Positions 17,704 through 27,194 of a stretch of DNA of 64,000 nt are shown here, piece after piece. This stretch comes from Nitrospirota bacterium (GTDB taxonomy: Bacteria > Nitrospirota > Thermodesulfovibrionia > Thermodesulfovibrionales > UBA6898), in contig JAJZPM010000001.1 of NCBI GenBank assembly GCA_021811105.1, forward strand, positions 124,001-188,000, in the 5' to 3' direction. The notes beneath the pieces are model-generated. The model was not told the DNA's origin. It saw only the letters and a list, made by a program, of their open reading frames with translations, and did no database searches. Numbering within the stretch: the first letter of the stretch is position 1; the number at the start of each line of letters is the position of its first letter. The translations under genes and the position numbers were made by a program.

Positions 17704-20052
17704 GTGGAACCCGTATTCATTGACCTTCATATTCACACATCAGATAATCCAGAAAGCCCGACTGATTCTTATGATCTGGATCTTTTGAAAGAAAAGATAG
17801 GAGAGACTGCAGAGGGCTCGGCTTACCTGATATCATTTACGGACCACAATACAATCAATAAAAACGTCTATTTAAAAGCTGTCGAGAAATTTAAGAATCT
17901 GCTGCTAGGGGTAGAGTTGCATGTGCGCAATTACGATCATCAAAAACCCTATCATTGCCATATCTATTTCAACCTAAAACAGATAGATGCCTTATCAATA
18001 GACGCGATCAATTCTATACTGGACGAGCTCTACCCCAAAAAAGTCATTTCACCTGATGACAAAGCTATTCCCACTTTGGAACAAATAACGAAGCACCTCG
18101 ATTCTTATGAATTTGTGCTATTGCCTCACGGAGGACAGAACCATTCAACCTTTGATAAGTCTATCCCTCGTAATGTTCGATTCGACAATACTTTAGAGCG
18201 AAGCATTTACTACAATCATTTTGACGGGTTTACGGCAAGAAGCAATATCGGTCTCGACAAAACACTGGAATACTTTGATCGACTGGGGATAAAAGAATTC
18301 ATTAACCTCGTCACCTCGTCAGACAATTATTCACCACAAAAGTATCCCGGCGCCAAAGCTGACGATGCAGCTCCATTTGTACGGACATGGATGCTGGCTA
18401 GCCCGACTTTCAACGGCTTGCGCCTGTCGCTGTCTGAATCATCAAGACTGAGGTATGGAGATAAACCTGATTCATGGGCCGAGTGCATTCAAAATGTGTG
18501 GCTAAAAAATGACCAAATTGACATTGATGCTACTTTGACCCCCGGACTGAATGTCGTTATTGGCGGTTCATCCAGCGGAAAAACGCTTTTCGTTGACTCG
18601 CTCTATAGGAAGATTACTGGCGAACTTGATCAGAGTGACTACCTTAAGACACCGTATGGGATTCAAGACATTCAGGTAAAGAACCCGGCAGGCCAAACTC
18701 CCCACTATCTTCCGCAAAACTATATCATTAAGGTATGTGACCAGAAAGATAAGGAAAACACCATCGATGATATATCAATTTTAAAGAGAGTATTTCCCGC
18801 CGACAAAGAAGAACGCCAAGAAATCGAAAATGGTCTTCTCGAACTGAGTTCCCGGCTAAGCATACTGGTCCAATCAGTTAAGGAGATTGGATTACTACAA
18901 GATCGCTTATTGAGAATACCAAAGTTGTCTCATCTTATCGTCACAGACGTTATTCAAGGCAATCCGCTCAAACGTATATTGCCCGATGACAAGACCGTTG
19001 AATCAATTGCATATGGCAAGGCAAGGTATAATCGCGAAACTAAGTACCTTGATGATATTGAGACCTTCTTGTCTCGGAATCCTTTGATCAACCACGATGG
19101 TACCCTTGTGGAAAGACTGAAAGACGAGCTCAAGATAGCCCTTGATTATTCAGAGATCGAGTCGGTCATTCGCCAGATAATCACTACTCATGAAAAAGAA
19201 ATTGATAGCGCCCAAGAAACTGAGAACCGAGAAATTGCGACCAAGAGACAACAGTTTGAAAGCTTGCTGGAATGCATCAGACGATATTTCACCTTCCACA
19301 AGGAGTTTTACGAAGCATTAGAAGCAATTTCCAAGTTTTCTATCAAGATTACAACAAAAGAGATTAAGTCTATGGGGCACAAACTATTTATTGACAACGA
19401 ATTTGAGCTATCCAAAGAAAAATTTCTTGAAGCAGTGAATAGTATGCTTAAGCCGGAGTATGCAATTAAGACTTTTGGTGATATCAGACCTGAGACTTTG
19501 TTTGAGGGAAAGTTTCGAAAACGTGATCCAAAGGTGGCTGACTACGATGATTTCAAGAATCGGATAAACGGGCGATTTAGGAGCATGAACAAGAAGAAGT
19601 ATCGGATAATTACAAAGGAAGGAAAGGACTTCGAGAAGTTGAGTGCTGGATGGAAAACTTCAGTTATTCTCGATCTGATACTCGGCGGGGACACCGACAA
19701 CGCTCCCCTGATTATTGATCAGCCTGAGGACAATCTGGCAACGGGCTACATAAACTCCGGATTGCTTCGGGCAATAAAAAAATGCAAGACCAAAAAGCAG
19801 ATTATTCTTGTGTCGCATAATGCCACAATACCTATGTTAGGCGATGCCCAGAATATTGTTATGTGCAGAAATGATGACAAGAAGATCACTATCAAATCAA
19901 ACCCACTGGAAGGCGCAATCGATGGCAGAGATGTTGTTGACTTAATAGCGGAAACTACGGATGGCGGAAAAATTTCGGTGAAGAAACGAGTCAAAAAGTA
20001 CAACCTGAAGAATTTTAGGGGGACTGATGAAACTAATATTCAAGAAAGATGA
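17704..20052 (+). CDS. trlF: TrlF-type PHP domain plus AAA ATPase
   Basis: 782 residues from GTG, with GGGAGG 6 bases upstream. The N-terminus is a PHP phosphoesterase-like domain: FIDLHIHTSD (HxH), SFTDHN and later GVELHVRN and LPHGGQNHS, matching metal-binding positions. An ATPase domain follows with Walker A IGGSSSGKTLF (about residue 283), a coiled-coil-prone middle, and an ABC/SMC-like distal half with LSAGWKTSVIL (signature-like) and Walker B PLIIDQPEDNL (about 667). This PHP-ABC fusion is the TrlF family layout and occurs in defence islands. Its target is unknown; a nuclease gated by ATP is plausible. It overlaps the next small gene by 26 bases. Confidence 0.8.
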   Translation: MEPVFIDLHIHTSDNPESPTDSYDLDLLKEKIGETAEGSAYLISFTDHNTINKNVYLKAVEKFKNLLLGVELHVRNYDHQKPYHCHIYFNLKQIDALSIDAINSILDELYPKKVISPDDKAIPTLEQITKHLDSYEFVLLPHGGQNHSTFDKSIPRNVRFDNTLERSIYYNHFDGFTARSNIGLDKTLEYFDRLGIKEFINLVTSSDNYSPQKYPGAKADDAAPFVRTWMLASPTFNGLRLSLSESSRLRYGDKPDSWAECIQNVWLKNDQIDIDATLTPGLNVVIGGSSSGKTLFVDSLYRKITGELDQSDYLKTPYGIQDIQVKNPAGQTPHYLPQNYIIKVCDQKDKENTIDDISILKRVFPADKEERQEIENGLLELSSRLSILVQSVKEIGLLQDRLLRIPKLSHLIVTDVIQGNPLKRILPDDKTVESIAYGKARYNRETKYLDDIETFLSRNPLINHDGTLVERLKDELKIALDYSEIESVIRQIITTHEKEIDSAQETENREIATKRQQFESLLECIRRYFTFHKEFYEALEAISKFSIKITTKEIKSMGHKLFIDNEFELSKEKFLEAVNSMLKPEYAIKTFGDIRPETLFEGKFRKRDPKVADYDDFKNRINGRFRSMNKKKYRIITKEGKDFEKLSAGWKTSVILDLILGGDTDNAPLIIDQPEDNLATGYINSGLLRAIKKCKTKKQIILVSHNATIPMLGDAQNIVMCRNDDKKITIKSNPLEGAIDGRDVVDLIAETTDGGKISVKKRVKKYNLKNFRGTDETNIQER

Positions 20053-20266
20053 GGAAAGCCAAATCAGCGTATTTCAGGTCATTCACGGACAAGAAAGAGA
20101 ATTTTCCTATGTGGATATGATCAAAGGCCTCATAAAGTCAAAGCAAATGGAACCGCCTGAGATATCGGCCGGATTTACTGATGCGGAAGTCAAAAGTATC
20201 AATTCAATGGTCGCATTCATCAACAAGGAAATCTCTGCAACAGAATCAGCAGAATCCAAGATGTGA
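20027..20266 (+). CDS. Small partner of the TrlF-type ATPase
   Basis: 79 residues, start inside the end of the ATPase gene with GGGGG before the ATG. No family recognised. It is charged and probably helical (EFSYVDMIKGLIKSKQ). The overlap means coupled translation, so a subunit or inhibitor of the ATPase is likely. Confidence 0.6.
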   Translation: MKLIFKKDEESQISVFQVIHGQEREFSYVDMIKGLIKSKQMEPPEISAGFTDAEVKSINSMVAFINKEISATESAESKM

Positions 20267-20350
20267 ACTTGTCAAGACTTGTGAAAACTTATAACCAATC
20301 GTTCCCGGGGAGCCCGCCCGCTGAACTCATTGCTGTTCTCTTAATAAAAG

Positions 20351-21223
20351 ATGAGTTACAGATACTACAGTAAAGAAAAACTGTCCAAGGCCGCTGATGA
20401 TATGCTCTCCTTTGGGATTTGCAATAATCTCTTGGACAGCGCTTTCAATATTTTGCAGCACCCCTTTGAACTACTTAGAAATGAGAGGAAAGGTTATGGA
20501 AGAAGGCAAAACATAGAAGAATTTGAATTGCTCGCCTCTTTCCTAAGCACAGTGACGGCAATTGAATTACTCCTGAAATCGATGATTGCCGTAAAAAGCT
20601 GGAAGCTTATTTTTAGCAATCACAAGAAGGTTTCGCGTGATGCCTTAATCAAGGGTGATTTCAGAAGCATAAATCTAGAGAACTGCATAGATATTATAGA
20701 ATCTCATCACGATGTAAGTATTGATACCCGAATTAAGAATAGAGTAGAAGAAATTAGGGTGCTTAGGAATAAGCTTACCCATTACTACTCAGATTTTACA
20801 GAAGACGAAATACTGAATTACATTGCTTTGGGACTCGACATATTCATAGAGGTCTATAGGTCGTATCTCAAGAAAGAAGTCTATGATGAGAATGATAGGA
20901 CGGAAGGCTTTGAAGAGGATCTTTCTGATATTCATCAGTTTGTATTGGCCCGTCTTGAATCTGCCAAGCGGAGAGAAGGCAATGTTTATCAGCTAGACAA
21001 CGACCTAAACCGTGAATGTCAGAAATGTTGGACAGAAAACGTGGTCTTAACAAAGTCCAATGAAATAAAATGCCTCTATTGCGGCCATGAAATAGACGTA
21101 GAAGAATTTGCAGCATACCACGCCGCCGATAATACAGAAATCAGCACATGCAAGAATTGCCAAAAGAAAACAGTTATTGTTAGAAGGTCTCATAAACCTA
21201 AATGCATTCTTTGTGGGCGGTGA
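20351..21223 (+). CDS. HEPN-domain protein with two C-terminal zinc ribbons
   Basis: 290 residues. The helical N-terminal ~180 residues carry the HEPN signature RNKLTH (R-x4-H, about residue 138), the active-site motif of many defence and toxin RNases. Two CxxC-xn-CxxC ribbons follow: CQKCWTEN ... CLYCGHE (about 220) and CKNCQKK ... CILCGR at the very end. HEPN RNases cleave RNA in abortive responses; zinc ribbons would position nucleic acid. It is AT-rich like the TrlF gene upstream (84-base gap), so the three genes probably came together. No clear ribosome site; ATG taken from the track. Confidence 0.7.
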   Translation: MSYRYYSKEKLSKAADDMLSFGICNNLLDSAFNILQHPFELLRNERKGYGRRQNIEEFELLASFLSTVTAIELLLKSMIAVKSWKLIFSNHKKVSRDALIKGDFRSINLENCIDIIESHHDVSIDTRIKNRVEEIRVLRNKLTHYYSDFTEDEILNYIALGLDIFIEVYRSYLKKEVYDENDRTEGFEEDLSDIHQFVLARLESAKRREGNVYQLDNDLNRECQKCWTENVVLTKSNEIKCLYCGHEIDVEEFAAYHAADNTEISTCKNCQKKTVIVRRSHKPKCILCGR

Positions 21224-21468
21224 GTAAATTTGTAATGACGAACGGCAAGGGGCCGTCTTCGCATTGACCAAAAAGGAATGCTGAATAGCAGGTTTTAACT
21301 AACTGCAAATAAAATAAAAAGCAGGTTATGTTACGTATATGTCGGTGAAGTCCGTGAAATTCCGGAGCATCGCGATAGTGTCGAGTATCAGGCGTTCATC
21401 GCAATGGGGAGCACCTCCTACGCCGTCGTGAGCGTGAACATCCTATGGGCACGTGAACAACAATTCGT

Positions 21469-24400
21469 TCACAGATAGTGCAATCTTAGAAGCTCGGACG
21501 GCAGCGCCTTCTCGGCCAGGCCGAGAAGGTGCCGATGGTGAGTGAAGAAGATAATTTGGGTTTTCCTTGAGATCTCGGCCAGAACCTTCAAGGTCGCCTC
21601 AGATCTGTCGTCATCGAAGTTGACGAGGATGTCGTCAATGATGAAGGGCATGGGCTCATTTTGCTCCATATATCTCTCAATGCTTGCGAGTCGGAGGGAG
21701 AGGTACAGCTGGTCGCATGTCCCGTCGCTCATGCCCTCAACCCTGACCTCTGATTCATCCGGCCCCTGACGGACGCCGACAAGGATCGGCGCATCGCTTT
21801 CATCAAACGCCGTCTTAAGCCTTGAGAAAGACCCCATAGTCAGTGAGGAGAGAATCTCGCTCGCCCTCGCAAGGACTGGCCCCTGGTTCCGGGCGCGATA
21901 GCGCTCGATTTCACTGCGGAGAATGGCAGACGCAAGCCGCATTCTGACATATCTTTCGGAGTTATCGATGATCTGAGCGAGTGCAGCCTGCGCTCTTTCA
22001 GCCGCTTCGGCCGCAAGAGAGGTCCCATCCATCTTCCTCAGGTCAGCCTGTTCACTTCCTATCGTCATGTCCAGGACGGAAAGTTCCTCTTCCATACCTC
22101 TTATGTTGTTTTCGGCTGACTTTATTTCAAGCGGAAGGGAATCGGCGTTCAATGCCTCAGCCTCGGCAATAAACTCCTCTATTGTTCCGCCTGCGGCATG
22201 GGCAAGCAGTTGTTTGCCGAATTGCTTTAGATCTGCATCCAAGGTTTGGGCCAGGGCTGAGCGCCTCTCTATCTCATCGATTTCTTCGGGATTTGCACAC
22301 CCCGCCTGCCCGAGAAGTATTTTGAGCCGGTTTTCCATCCTGCTGATAGTATCCGCAGCTTCTTCAAAATCTTTCTGATGGCTTTCGCGCTCCTGTTTCA
22401 GACTGCTGAGGGTCGCGAAGTCCTCGCGGGCCTTCGAGAGGCGGGCATGAAGTTCGGCCGCCGTCTGCTCGGCTGGGAGTCCGGCAAGGTCTTGCGCCAC
22501 CCGCGTCGCCAAATCGCCCACTTCTGAAGCAAATTTTTCTCCTTCCTTTTCGATTCCCAGAATCCGCTTCTCCAGGCTAAGGGACCTGTCCAACTTCTCG
22601 AACAGGTCCTGGCTCCTATTGATGAATTCAACAGCGGCTGAAGGGGCTATGGAAGTCTCGATGCCTGACTCGCCAATCGCGATTTCCCATTCGCTATTCC
22701 AAAGATCGAGGTCTTTTGAGGCATCCTCACCGGCCTTCTTTGCGTCTGCAAGCTGTGTTGAGATCTCCCTTATGGAGTGCTGAAGCACCGCACGTCTCTG
22801 CTTGATATCCTTGTTGATATCGACTATGGAAAGGCTCCTGTCAATGAGGCCGCGAAGAGTCTCTGACCCCGTTGCCTTTTCTGATCCGACCCGGGATAAA
22901 CATTCTGTCAGGGCAAGGCAGTGCCCCGACAATTTCTCCTCGATGCGGCGCGCTTTTTCCTGAAGCGCACGATTCCTTTCGGCAGCTTTCACCAGATTCT
23001 GCTGTTTCTGAATCCAGCCGCGCATCTCTACAGGGGGGAGTGGGGCAACGCCCAGAGGGTTCCAGATCTGATTCCATCCCTCCTGAAGCTTATCTTTACC
23101 GGCGAGGACTGCTTCCTTGTCCGCCTCTAATTGCGCAATATCATTCAAAAGCTGGCTCCTGGAAGCCAGCCACAGGGCTTTTTGTGTAACGCGCTCTGCC
23201 TCCCGGCGCAGACGGTCGGCAATTTCGTCAGCGTCACCGACGCTCTTTTCGTATGCTTGATCGAGCGGCAACTCCGGATGGAAAGCCTTGATCTCAACGT
23301 CATCCGTCTTATGTTCAAGCCACGAAGCTTTCACGAGATGCCAACCGGCATCGCGCCGCTTTCGGGATTCGAGCAGAATTGCCTCTGTTGGAACTGCCCC
23401 CGAGATATCGAGAGACTCAAGACTCCGCTCGATCTCCGAAATATCCCGCCGTTTGTCCTTTATCGGGGATTCGAGATTGATTATCTTCTTCTCCATCTCG
23501 GCGAAATCCCGTTCAAACCTCTCCAGTGTCTCCATCTGAGGGATGGCCAGGGCCTCAAGCTCCTCAAGTGTGCCTTTCCACATCGGAAGCTTCCATAGTT
23601 CTATTTGCGTCAACTCCTCTGCCTGCTTTTGCTCGGTTCGAGCATCGGCTGCCTGGTCCTCGATCTCCCCGTCCTTCTGCACATGCGCGACCACTCTTTG
23701 TAACTCTGCGACATCGACCGGTTCTCCGATATCCCGGAGTTCGTCCTCTGCTGCTAATCTACGCGCATCAAGGGAATGAAGCTGTTCGCCGGCATTGCCA
23801 AGCCTTTCCGTCAGAGCTTGATGCCCGGAAGCCAGCGAGAGAATGCGCTGCCGTTTCGTCACACTCAGGCGGAAGGATTCGGCGGCCCCAAGTGCCGTTC
23901 CAGGCCGGAGATCTTTGAGGATATTTTCTGCTTCTCTGTGCAGAGCGTTCATGTCGCTCCTCAACTGCGGCAGATCGCCCATGGCTTTCAAGTGACTTCC
24001 GAGCTTTTTGTGGATCTCCGTGATGACTGTCTCCTGATTGAGTAACTCTTCAGGCACCTTCAGGGAATTGATCTTCGTTGTCGTCCGATCGAGGTGGTCG
24101 GATGCCTTTTTCTTCTCCTCTTGAGCGAGTAGCAGGGTGTTCATAACCTCAAGGCGTTCTTTGGAAAAAGATTCCGGTAGGATCAGGACCTCTCCGAGTT
24201 TCTCCCTCCGGGCGATTATCTCCTTCCTCTCACCGATCAATGGTAGCGCCCTCTGTATTCGTTCGAGTCGGTTCAATTCCGTCCTGAGATCCCTCAGTCT
24301 TCCCGATACCTCCTCTTTCTTACGAACCGCCGCATTGAGGCGATGCTCATGCTCCTCCCATTCTCTTGGCGGAAGCGAAGCAGACTGGACCTCTTTTTTT

Positions 24401-24975
24401 GACTCCTTGAACTTGCTGATTGCGGCATTGATCGAGGCGGTCTGGCTGCGGGGCCTGAATAATCCGTCCGCTTCCTCTTCAAGGCCCGAAAGTACCTTTT
24501 GGAGGCCGCTTACGCCTGCACCGGCAGCGAAGAGGCTTTGGCCGAGATCTCCCTTGCCGGCGACGATTTCTCTCCCTCCTCGAACAAGGTCTTCGTGGCC
24601 TAAACCGAACATCAGGCTGAAAGCTGCCTCGTCGATGCTGCCGAGGAATTTTGCGAGTTCAGATTCGCTGATCTCGACTTCATCCTCACTGAGGAGCGTC
24701 TTGGATCGCCCTTTGCGCCTTTGGAAGGAAAGGGCCGTGCCGTCAGAGTGACAGATCCGGGCGCCTATACGCAGCTTTCGGCCTTCATGCACGAAGACGT
24801 CTGAAGTCCTCTCGGGAATTCCGAAGAGAAGGGCCTTAAGCGCCCGCAGAGCTGCCGTTTTGCCCACCTCGTTAGCCCCATAAACTATGTGAAAGCCTTC
24901 CTGCCCTCCGGAGAAGTCAAGGCACTTACCCGTGAAAGGGCCGAATGCCTTGATATTCAAAGAGAGTAACTTCAT
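21469..24975 (-). CDS. YhaN-type SMC-like ATPase
   Basis: 1168 residues. Walker A YGANEVGKTAAL sits at residue 32 after an N-terminal strand-rich start (LLSLNIKAFGPF). Long heptad coiled coils fill the middle (about 170-1000). The C-terminus has the ABC signature-like SDGTCDQLYLSLRLA, Walker B PFIIDDILVNFDDDR and a switch His in FFTHHRHL. This is the SbcC/RecN-like YhaN family. It overlaps the YhaO-like gene by ATGA, and the pair should form a nuclease-ATPase complex that processes DNA ends, like Mre11-Rad50. No zinc hook (CxxC) was seen in the coiled coil, as expected for YhaN rather than SbcC. Confidence 0.88.
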   Translation of the reverse strand: MKLLSLNIKAFGPFTGKCLDFSGGQEGFHIVYGANEVGKTAALRALKALLFGIPERTSDVFVHEGRKLRIGARICHSDGTALSFQRRKGRSKTLLSEDEVEISESELAKFLGSIDEAAFSLMFGLGHEDLVRGGREIVAGKGDLGQSLFAAGAGVSGLQKVLSGLEEEADGLFRPRSQTASINAAISKFKESKKEVQSASLPPREWEEHEHRLNAAVRKKEEVSGRLRDLRTELNRLERIQRALPLIGERKEIIARREKLGEVLILPESFSKERLEVMNTLLLAQEEKKKASDHLDRTTTKINSLKVPEELLNQETVITEIHKKLGSHLKAMGDLPQLRSDMNALHREAENILKDLRPGTALGAAESFRLSVTKRQRILSLASGHQALTERLGNAGEQLHSLDARRLAAEDELRDIGEPVDVAELQRVVAHVQKDGEIEDQAADARTEQKQAEELTQIELWKLPMWKGTLEELEALAIPQMETLERFERDFAEMEKKIINLESPIKDKRRDISEIERSLESLDISGAVPTEAILLESRKRRDAGWHLVKASWLEHKTDDVEIKAFHPELPLDQAYEKSVGDADEIADRLRREAERVTQKALWLASRSQLLNDIAQLEADKEAVLAGKDKLQEGWNQIWNPLGVAPLPPVEMRGWIQKQQNLVKAAERNRALQEKARRIEEKLSGHCLALTECLSRVGSEKATGSETLRGLIDRSLSIVDINKDIKQRRAVLQHSIREISTQLADAKKAGEDASKDLDLWNSEWEIAIGESGIETSIAPSAAVEFINRSQDLFEKLDRSLSLEKRILGIEKEGEKFASEVGDLATRVAQDLAGLPAEQTAAELHARLSKAREDFATLSSLKQERESHQKDFEEAADTISRMENRLKILLGQAGCANPEEIDEIERRSALAQTLDADLKQFGKQLLAHAAGGTIEEFIAEAEALNADSLPLEIKSAENNIRGMEEELSVLDMTIGSEQADLRKMDGTSLAAEAAERAQAALAQIIDNSERYVRMRLASAILRSEIERYRARNQGPVLARASEILSSLTMGSFSRLKTAFDESDAPILVGVRQGPDESEVRVEGMSDGTCDQLYLSLRLASIERYMEQNEPMPFIIDDILVNFDDDRSEATLKVLAEISRKTQIIFFTHHRHLLGLAEKALPSELLRLHYL

Positions 24976-26240
24976 TTTTCGATCCCCGTGGAAATCAAAC
25001 GCGAGATGAGGACATGCTTAACGTCTTTCAGGATTTCACGGACTCTTTCCGGAGATTCAAGATTGATTCTGTCCTTGCCGCCTTCAGAGGGCAGCTTTGC
25101 CTTGAGGTCTGCAAGGTCGTCAGCGACAAGTCTCGTTAACTCCTGAGTGTCGGCTGATTCAAGGGTCTCGATATAGCGAAGCAGATCGCCGAGAGAGTCA
25201 TTACGCTTGATCATCTGCTCAAGGTCAACCTCGGTGGAGGTGCCTATTTTTATCTTTTCGAGCCAGACCGAGCCTCCGCATGCGTCCGTAACGGCGGATC
25301 GGATTTCATTTATCCACTTTTCAGGGTTCTCAGAAAGGGCGCCATGCGCCTTGCAGGGGCCCGCTATGTGGATCCGGGCGGCAAGGAACCCCCCGCTCTC
25401 CTTGGTGAATTCTTCTTCCACGGTGACACGTACCCTGTCTACTACGTCCTCAGGATGAGTTGATCCTGATACGTCGACTTCGCAGCGGGCCCAGCGAATG
25501 ACGTGGAGGTCGCGGTGTTCCACGGACCTGCAGATACCGTCCTCGACGCTCACTATGGTGCAGCCCTTTGGGCCGGTCTCTCTGACGTAACGGCCCTGGA
25601 TATTGCCGGGGAAAACGACCCACGGATTCTCGTGAAGAACCTCGCGCTTATGCACGTGACCGAGGGCCCAGTAGTCATAGCTCTTTGAAAGGAGGGTCTC
25701 AAGAGAGCAGGGCGCGTAGTTCTCGTGGCCCTCTCGCCCGGTGATGCTCGTATGCAGCAGACCTATGTTGAAGAACCCTTTGGCGGCGTCAGGATAAGTA
25801 GAAGCAAGGTCCTTGGTCACCGCTCCAACCGGGAAGCCCTGGCCATGGACGGCCGCGCCTATGTCTTCAAGTATGACTGTCTCAGGAGTGGTGGTAGAAA
25901 GTATCTTGACATTCTCGGGCATTCTCAAGCTGCGCGAGATCCTGCTTTCCGCATCATGATTTCCTGCCACAATGAAAACCCGAATCCCTGCCGCCCGGAG
26001 CTCTGAAAGCTGCTTTGACAGGAAAAGACCCGTATTGTAGTCTTTCCAGTCCCCGTCATAGAGGTCCCCTGAGATGAGAACGAACGAAACATTCTCATCT
26101 ATGGCAAGACGGACAAGGTTCGTGAAGGCCTCTCGGGTTGCCACGCGGATCTCCGCTGCAGGAGCCCCCTCGTACCGGTCGAGCCCGCAGAGAGGGCTGT
26201 CAAGATGGATGTCTGCGCTATGGATGAATTTGAATGTCAT
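24972..26240 (-). CDS. YhaO/SbcD-type metallophosphoesterase nuclease
   Basis: 422 residues. The calcineurin-like motifs are all present: SADIHLDS (DxH, about residue 10), ISGDLYDGD, VAGNHDAE (about 92) and LGHVHKRE (about 190). This is a Mre11/SbcD-type exonuclease fold. The C-terminal ~170 residues are helical and likely bind the coiled coil or ATPase head of the next gene, with which it shares a 4-base overlap. Role: DNA double-strand break or end processing; also found in phage-defence contexts. Confidence 0.88.
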   Translation of the reverse strand: MTFKFIHSADIHLDSPLCGLDRYEGAPAAEIRVATREAFTNLVRLAIDENVSFVLISGDLYDGDWKDYNTGLFLSKQLSELRAAGIRVFIVAGNHDAESRISRSLRMPENVKILSTTTPETVILEDIGAAVHGQGFPVGAVTKDLASTYPDAAKGFFNIGLLHTSITGREGHENYAPCSLETLLSKSYDYWALGHVHKREVLHENPWVVFPGNIQGRYVRETGPKGCTIVSVEDGICRSVEHRDLHVIRWARCEVDVSGSTHPEDVVDRVRVTVEEEFTKESGGFLAARIHIAGPCKAHGALSENPEKWINEIRSAVTDACGGSVWLEKIKIGTSTEVDLEQMIKRNDSLGDLLRYIETLESADTQELTRLVADDLADLKAKLPSEGGKDRINLESPERVREILKDVKHVLISRLISTGIEK

Positions 26241-26321
26241 TTGTCCCGATAGTCAGCATTATTAAACCATTTTTCGATTATAAAGGAAAAGAAGAGGTCG
26301 CCGCTGGCGATTCGCCCTGCG

Positions 26322-26346
26322 GCCCATACTTACTGCAAGTATGGGC
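26322..26346. promoter_or_regulatory. 10-bp hairpin between HU and YhaO genes
   Basis: GCCCATACTT and AAGTATGGGC flank a 5-base loop. No T tract follows on either strand. It lies in the 241-base gap between the HU stop and the YhaO start, both on the minus strand. The rest of the gap is AT-rich with no gene. It could be a weak terminator for HU or an operator. Confidence 0.4.
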
Positions 26347-26481
26347 TAATGGACGAAGATACGGAATTTAAAAATCGAGTGAGCAATAAAACTTTCAGAT
26401 TACTTCTGAAAACAAATAACATAATGAGGGTACGATATTCCATATTCCCTCTTGCCACCCACCACTGGAACTGAAACTACT

Positions 26482-26751
26482 CTAAAGTGCGTCTTTAAAT
26501 GCCTTGCCTGCCTTGAATTTGGGAGACTTGGAAGCCTTGATCTTAATGGTTTCACCTGTCTGCGGATTTCTGCCCTTCCTTGCAGCGCGTTTCGACACCG
26601 AGAATGTTCCGAAACCCACTAACGTTACCTTGTTGCCTTTCTTTAGTGCTTTTTTGATTCCATCCATCAATGAGTCCATAGCCTTCTGGGCCGCTGCCTT
26701 TGAGATGTTGGCATCCGAAGCCATTTTGTCGATAAGCTCTACCTTTGTCAT
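26482..26751 (-). CDS. HU/IHF-family DNA-binding protein
   Basis: 89 residues from the ATG behind GGGAGGAAAC; the longer track start adds an unlikely leader. The family signature is clear: VTLVGFGTFSVSKRAARKGRNPQTGE (about 45-70), which forms the DNA-embracing arm, and MTKVELIDKMA at the start. HU compacts and bends DNA. The 29-bp repeat that bounds the BREX island lies 74 bases upstream of its start, so the insertion sits in its leader or promoter region. Confidence 0.92.
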   Translation of the reverse strand: MTKVELIDKMASDANISKAAAQKAMDSLMDGIKKALKKGNKVTLVGFGTFSVSKRAARKGRNPQTGETIKIKASKSPKFKAGKAFKDAL

Positions 26752-26824
26752 GTTTCCTCCCGTAAAGATTATTTTGTAACCGAAATTATACACCGGCTGC
26801 ATATATATAAGTCCATCAAGAATC

Positions 26825-26853
26825 GCTTTTGGTATGTCATTGATCGAACCTCT
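26825..26853. repeat. Left 29-bp direct repeat (attL-like)
   Basis: Contains GGTATGTCATTGATCGAACC and is identical over 29 bases to 49298-49326, in the same orientation. The flanking bases differ (C/T on the left, C/T on the right). It lies upstream of the HU gene. Confidence 0.85.
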
Positions 26854-26896
26854 CTTTTCTCACGTCACCGCCGTCGACATACCAACTGCAAACAAG

Positions 26897-26925
26897 TTGA
26901 CTATAACTATCACTAACTGTAAATT
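26897..26925 (+). promoter_or_regulatory. Promoter for the BREX operon
   Basis: TTGACT and TAAATT are 17 bases apart, inside the island and about 60 bases before the HTH gene. The spacer carries a repeated ACTAT/ACTAA pattern that might be an operator. It is the only good promoter between the left repeat and brxF. Confidence 0.5.
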
Positions 26926-26987
26926 ATAAGGCATCTGTATGGTATTCAAGAATAACAAATATGCAGTCGATGGGAGATACGAAACTG

Positions 26988-27194
26988 ATGGATGAAAAAT
27001 CGATTGATGTTCTAACCATCGATGAGTTGTCAACCTATCTGAAGATACCAAAATCGACGCTTTACAAGCTTGTTCGGGAGGGGAAAGTCCCTTGTCAGAA
27101 AGTTGGCCGTCACTGGCGCTTCCGGAAAACAGCTATCGACAGGTGGCTGGAGGAAGTGAAACCAGAGGGGACTCTATTGGGAGAGGATCGGTAA
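26988..27194 (+). CDS. HTH (excisionase-type) DNA-binding protein heading the BREX operon
   Basis: 68 residues from ATG 26988; an upstream ATG at 26961 would add nine residues. Motif LTIDELSTYLKIPKSTLYKLVREGKVPCQKVGRHWRFRK is the helix-turn-helix/wing pattern of excisionase-like and MerR-like domains. Its stop overlaps the brxF start as TAATG, so it is co-translated with the defence genes. It may repress the operon or act in excision. Type 3 BREX loci are not usually described with such a gene at this place, so a regulatory role is inference. Confidence 0.75.
   Translation: MDEKSIDVLTIDELSTYLKIPKSTLYKLVREGKVPCQKVGRHWRFRKTAIDRWLEEVKPEGTLLGEDR

Noticed and set aside
21224-21468. Short GC-rich ORF start (ATGTCGGTG...) after the HEPN gene
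   Set aside because: Stops after about 30 codons and has no ribosome site; may be a fragment at the border of the AT-rich insertion but cannot be supported.
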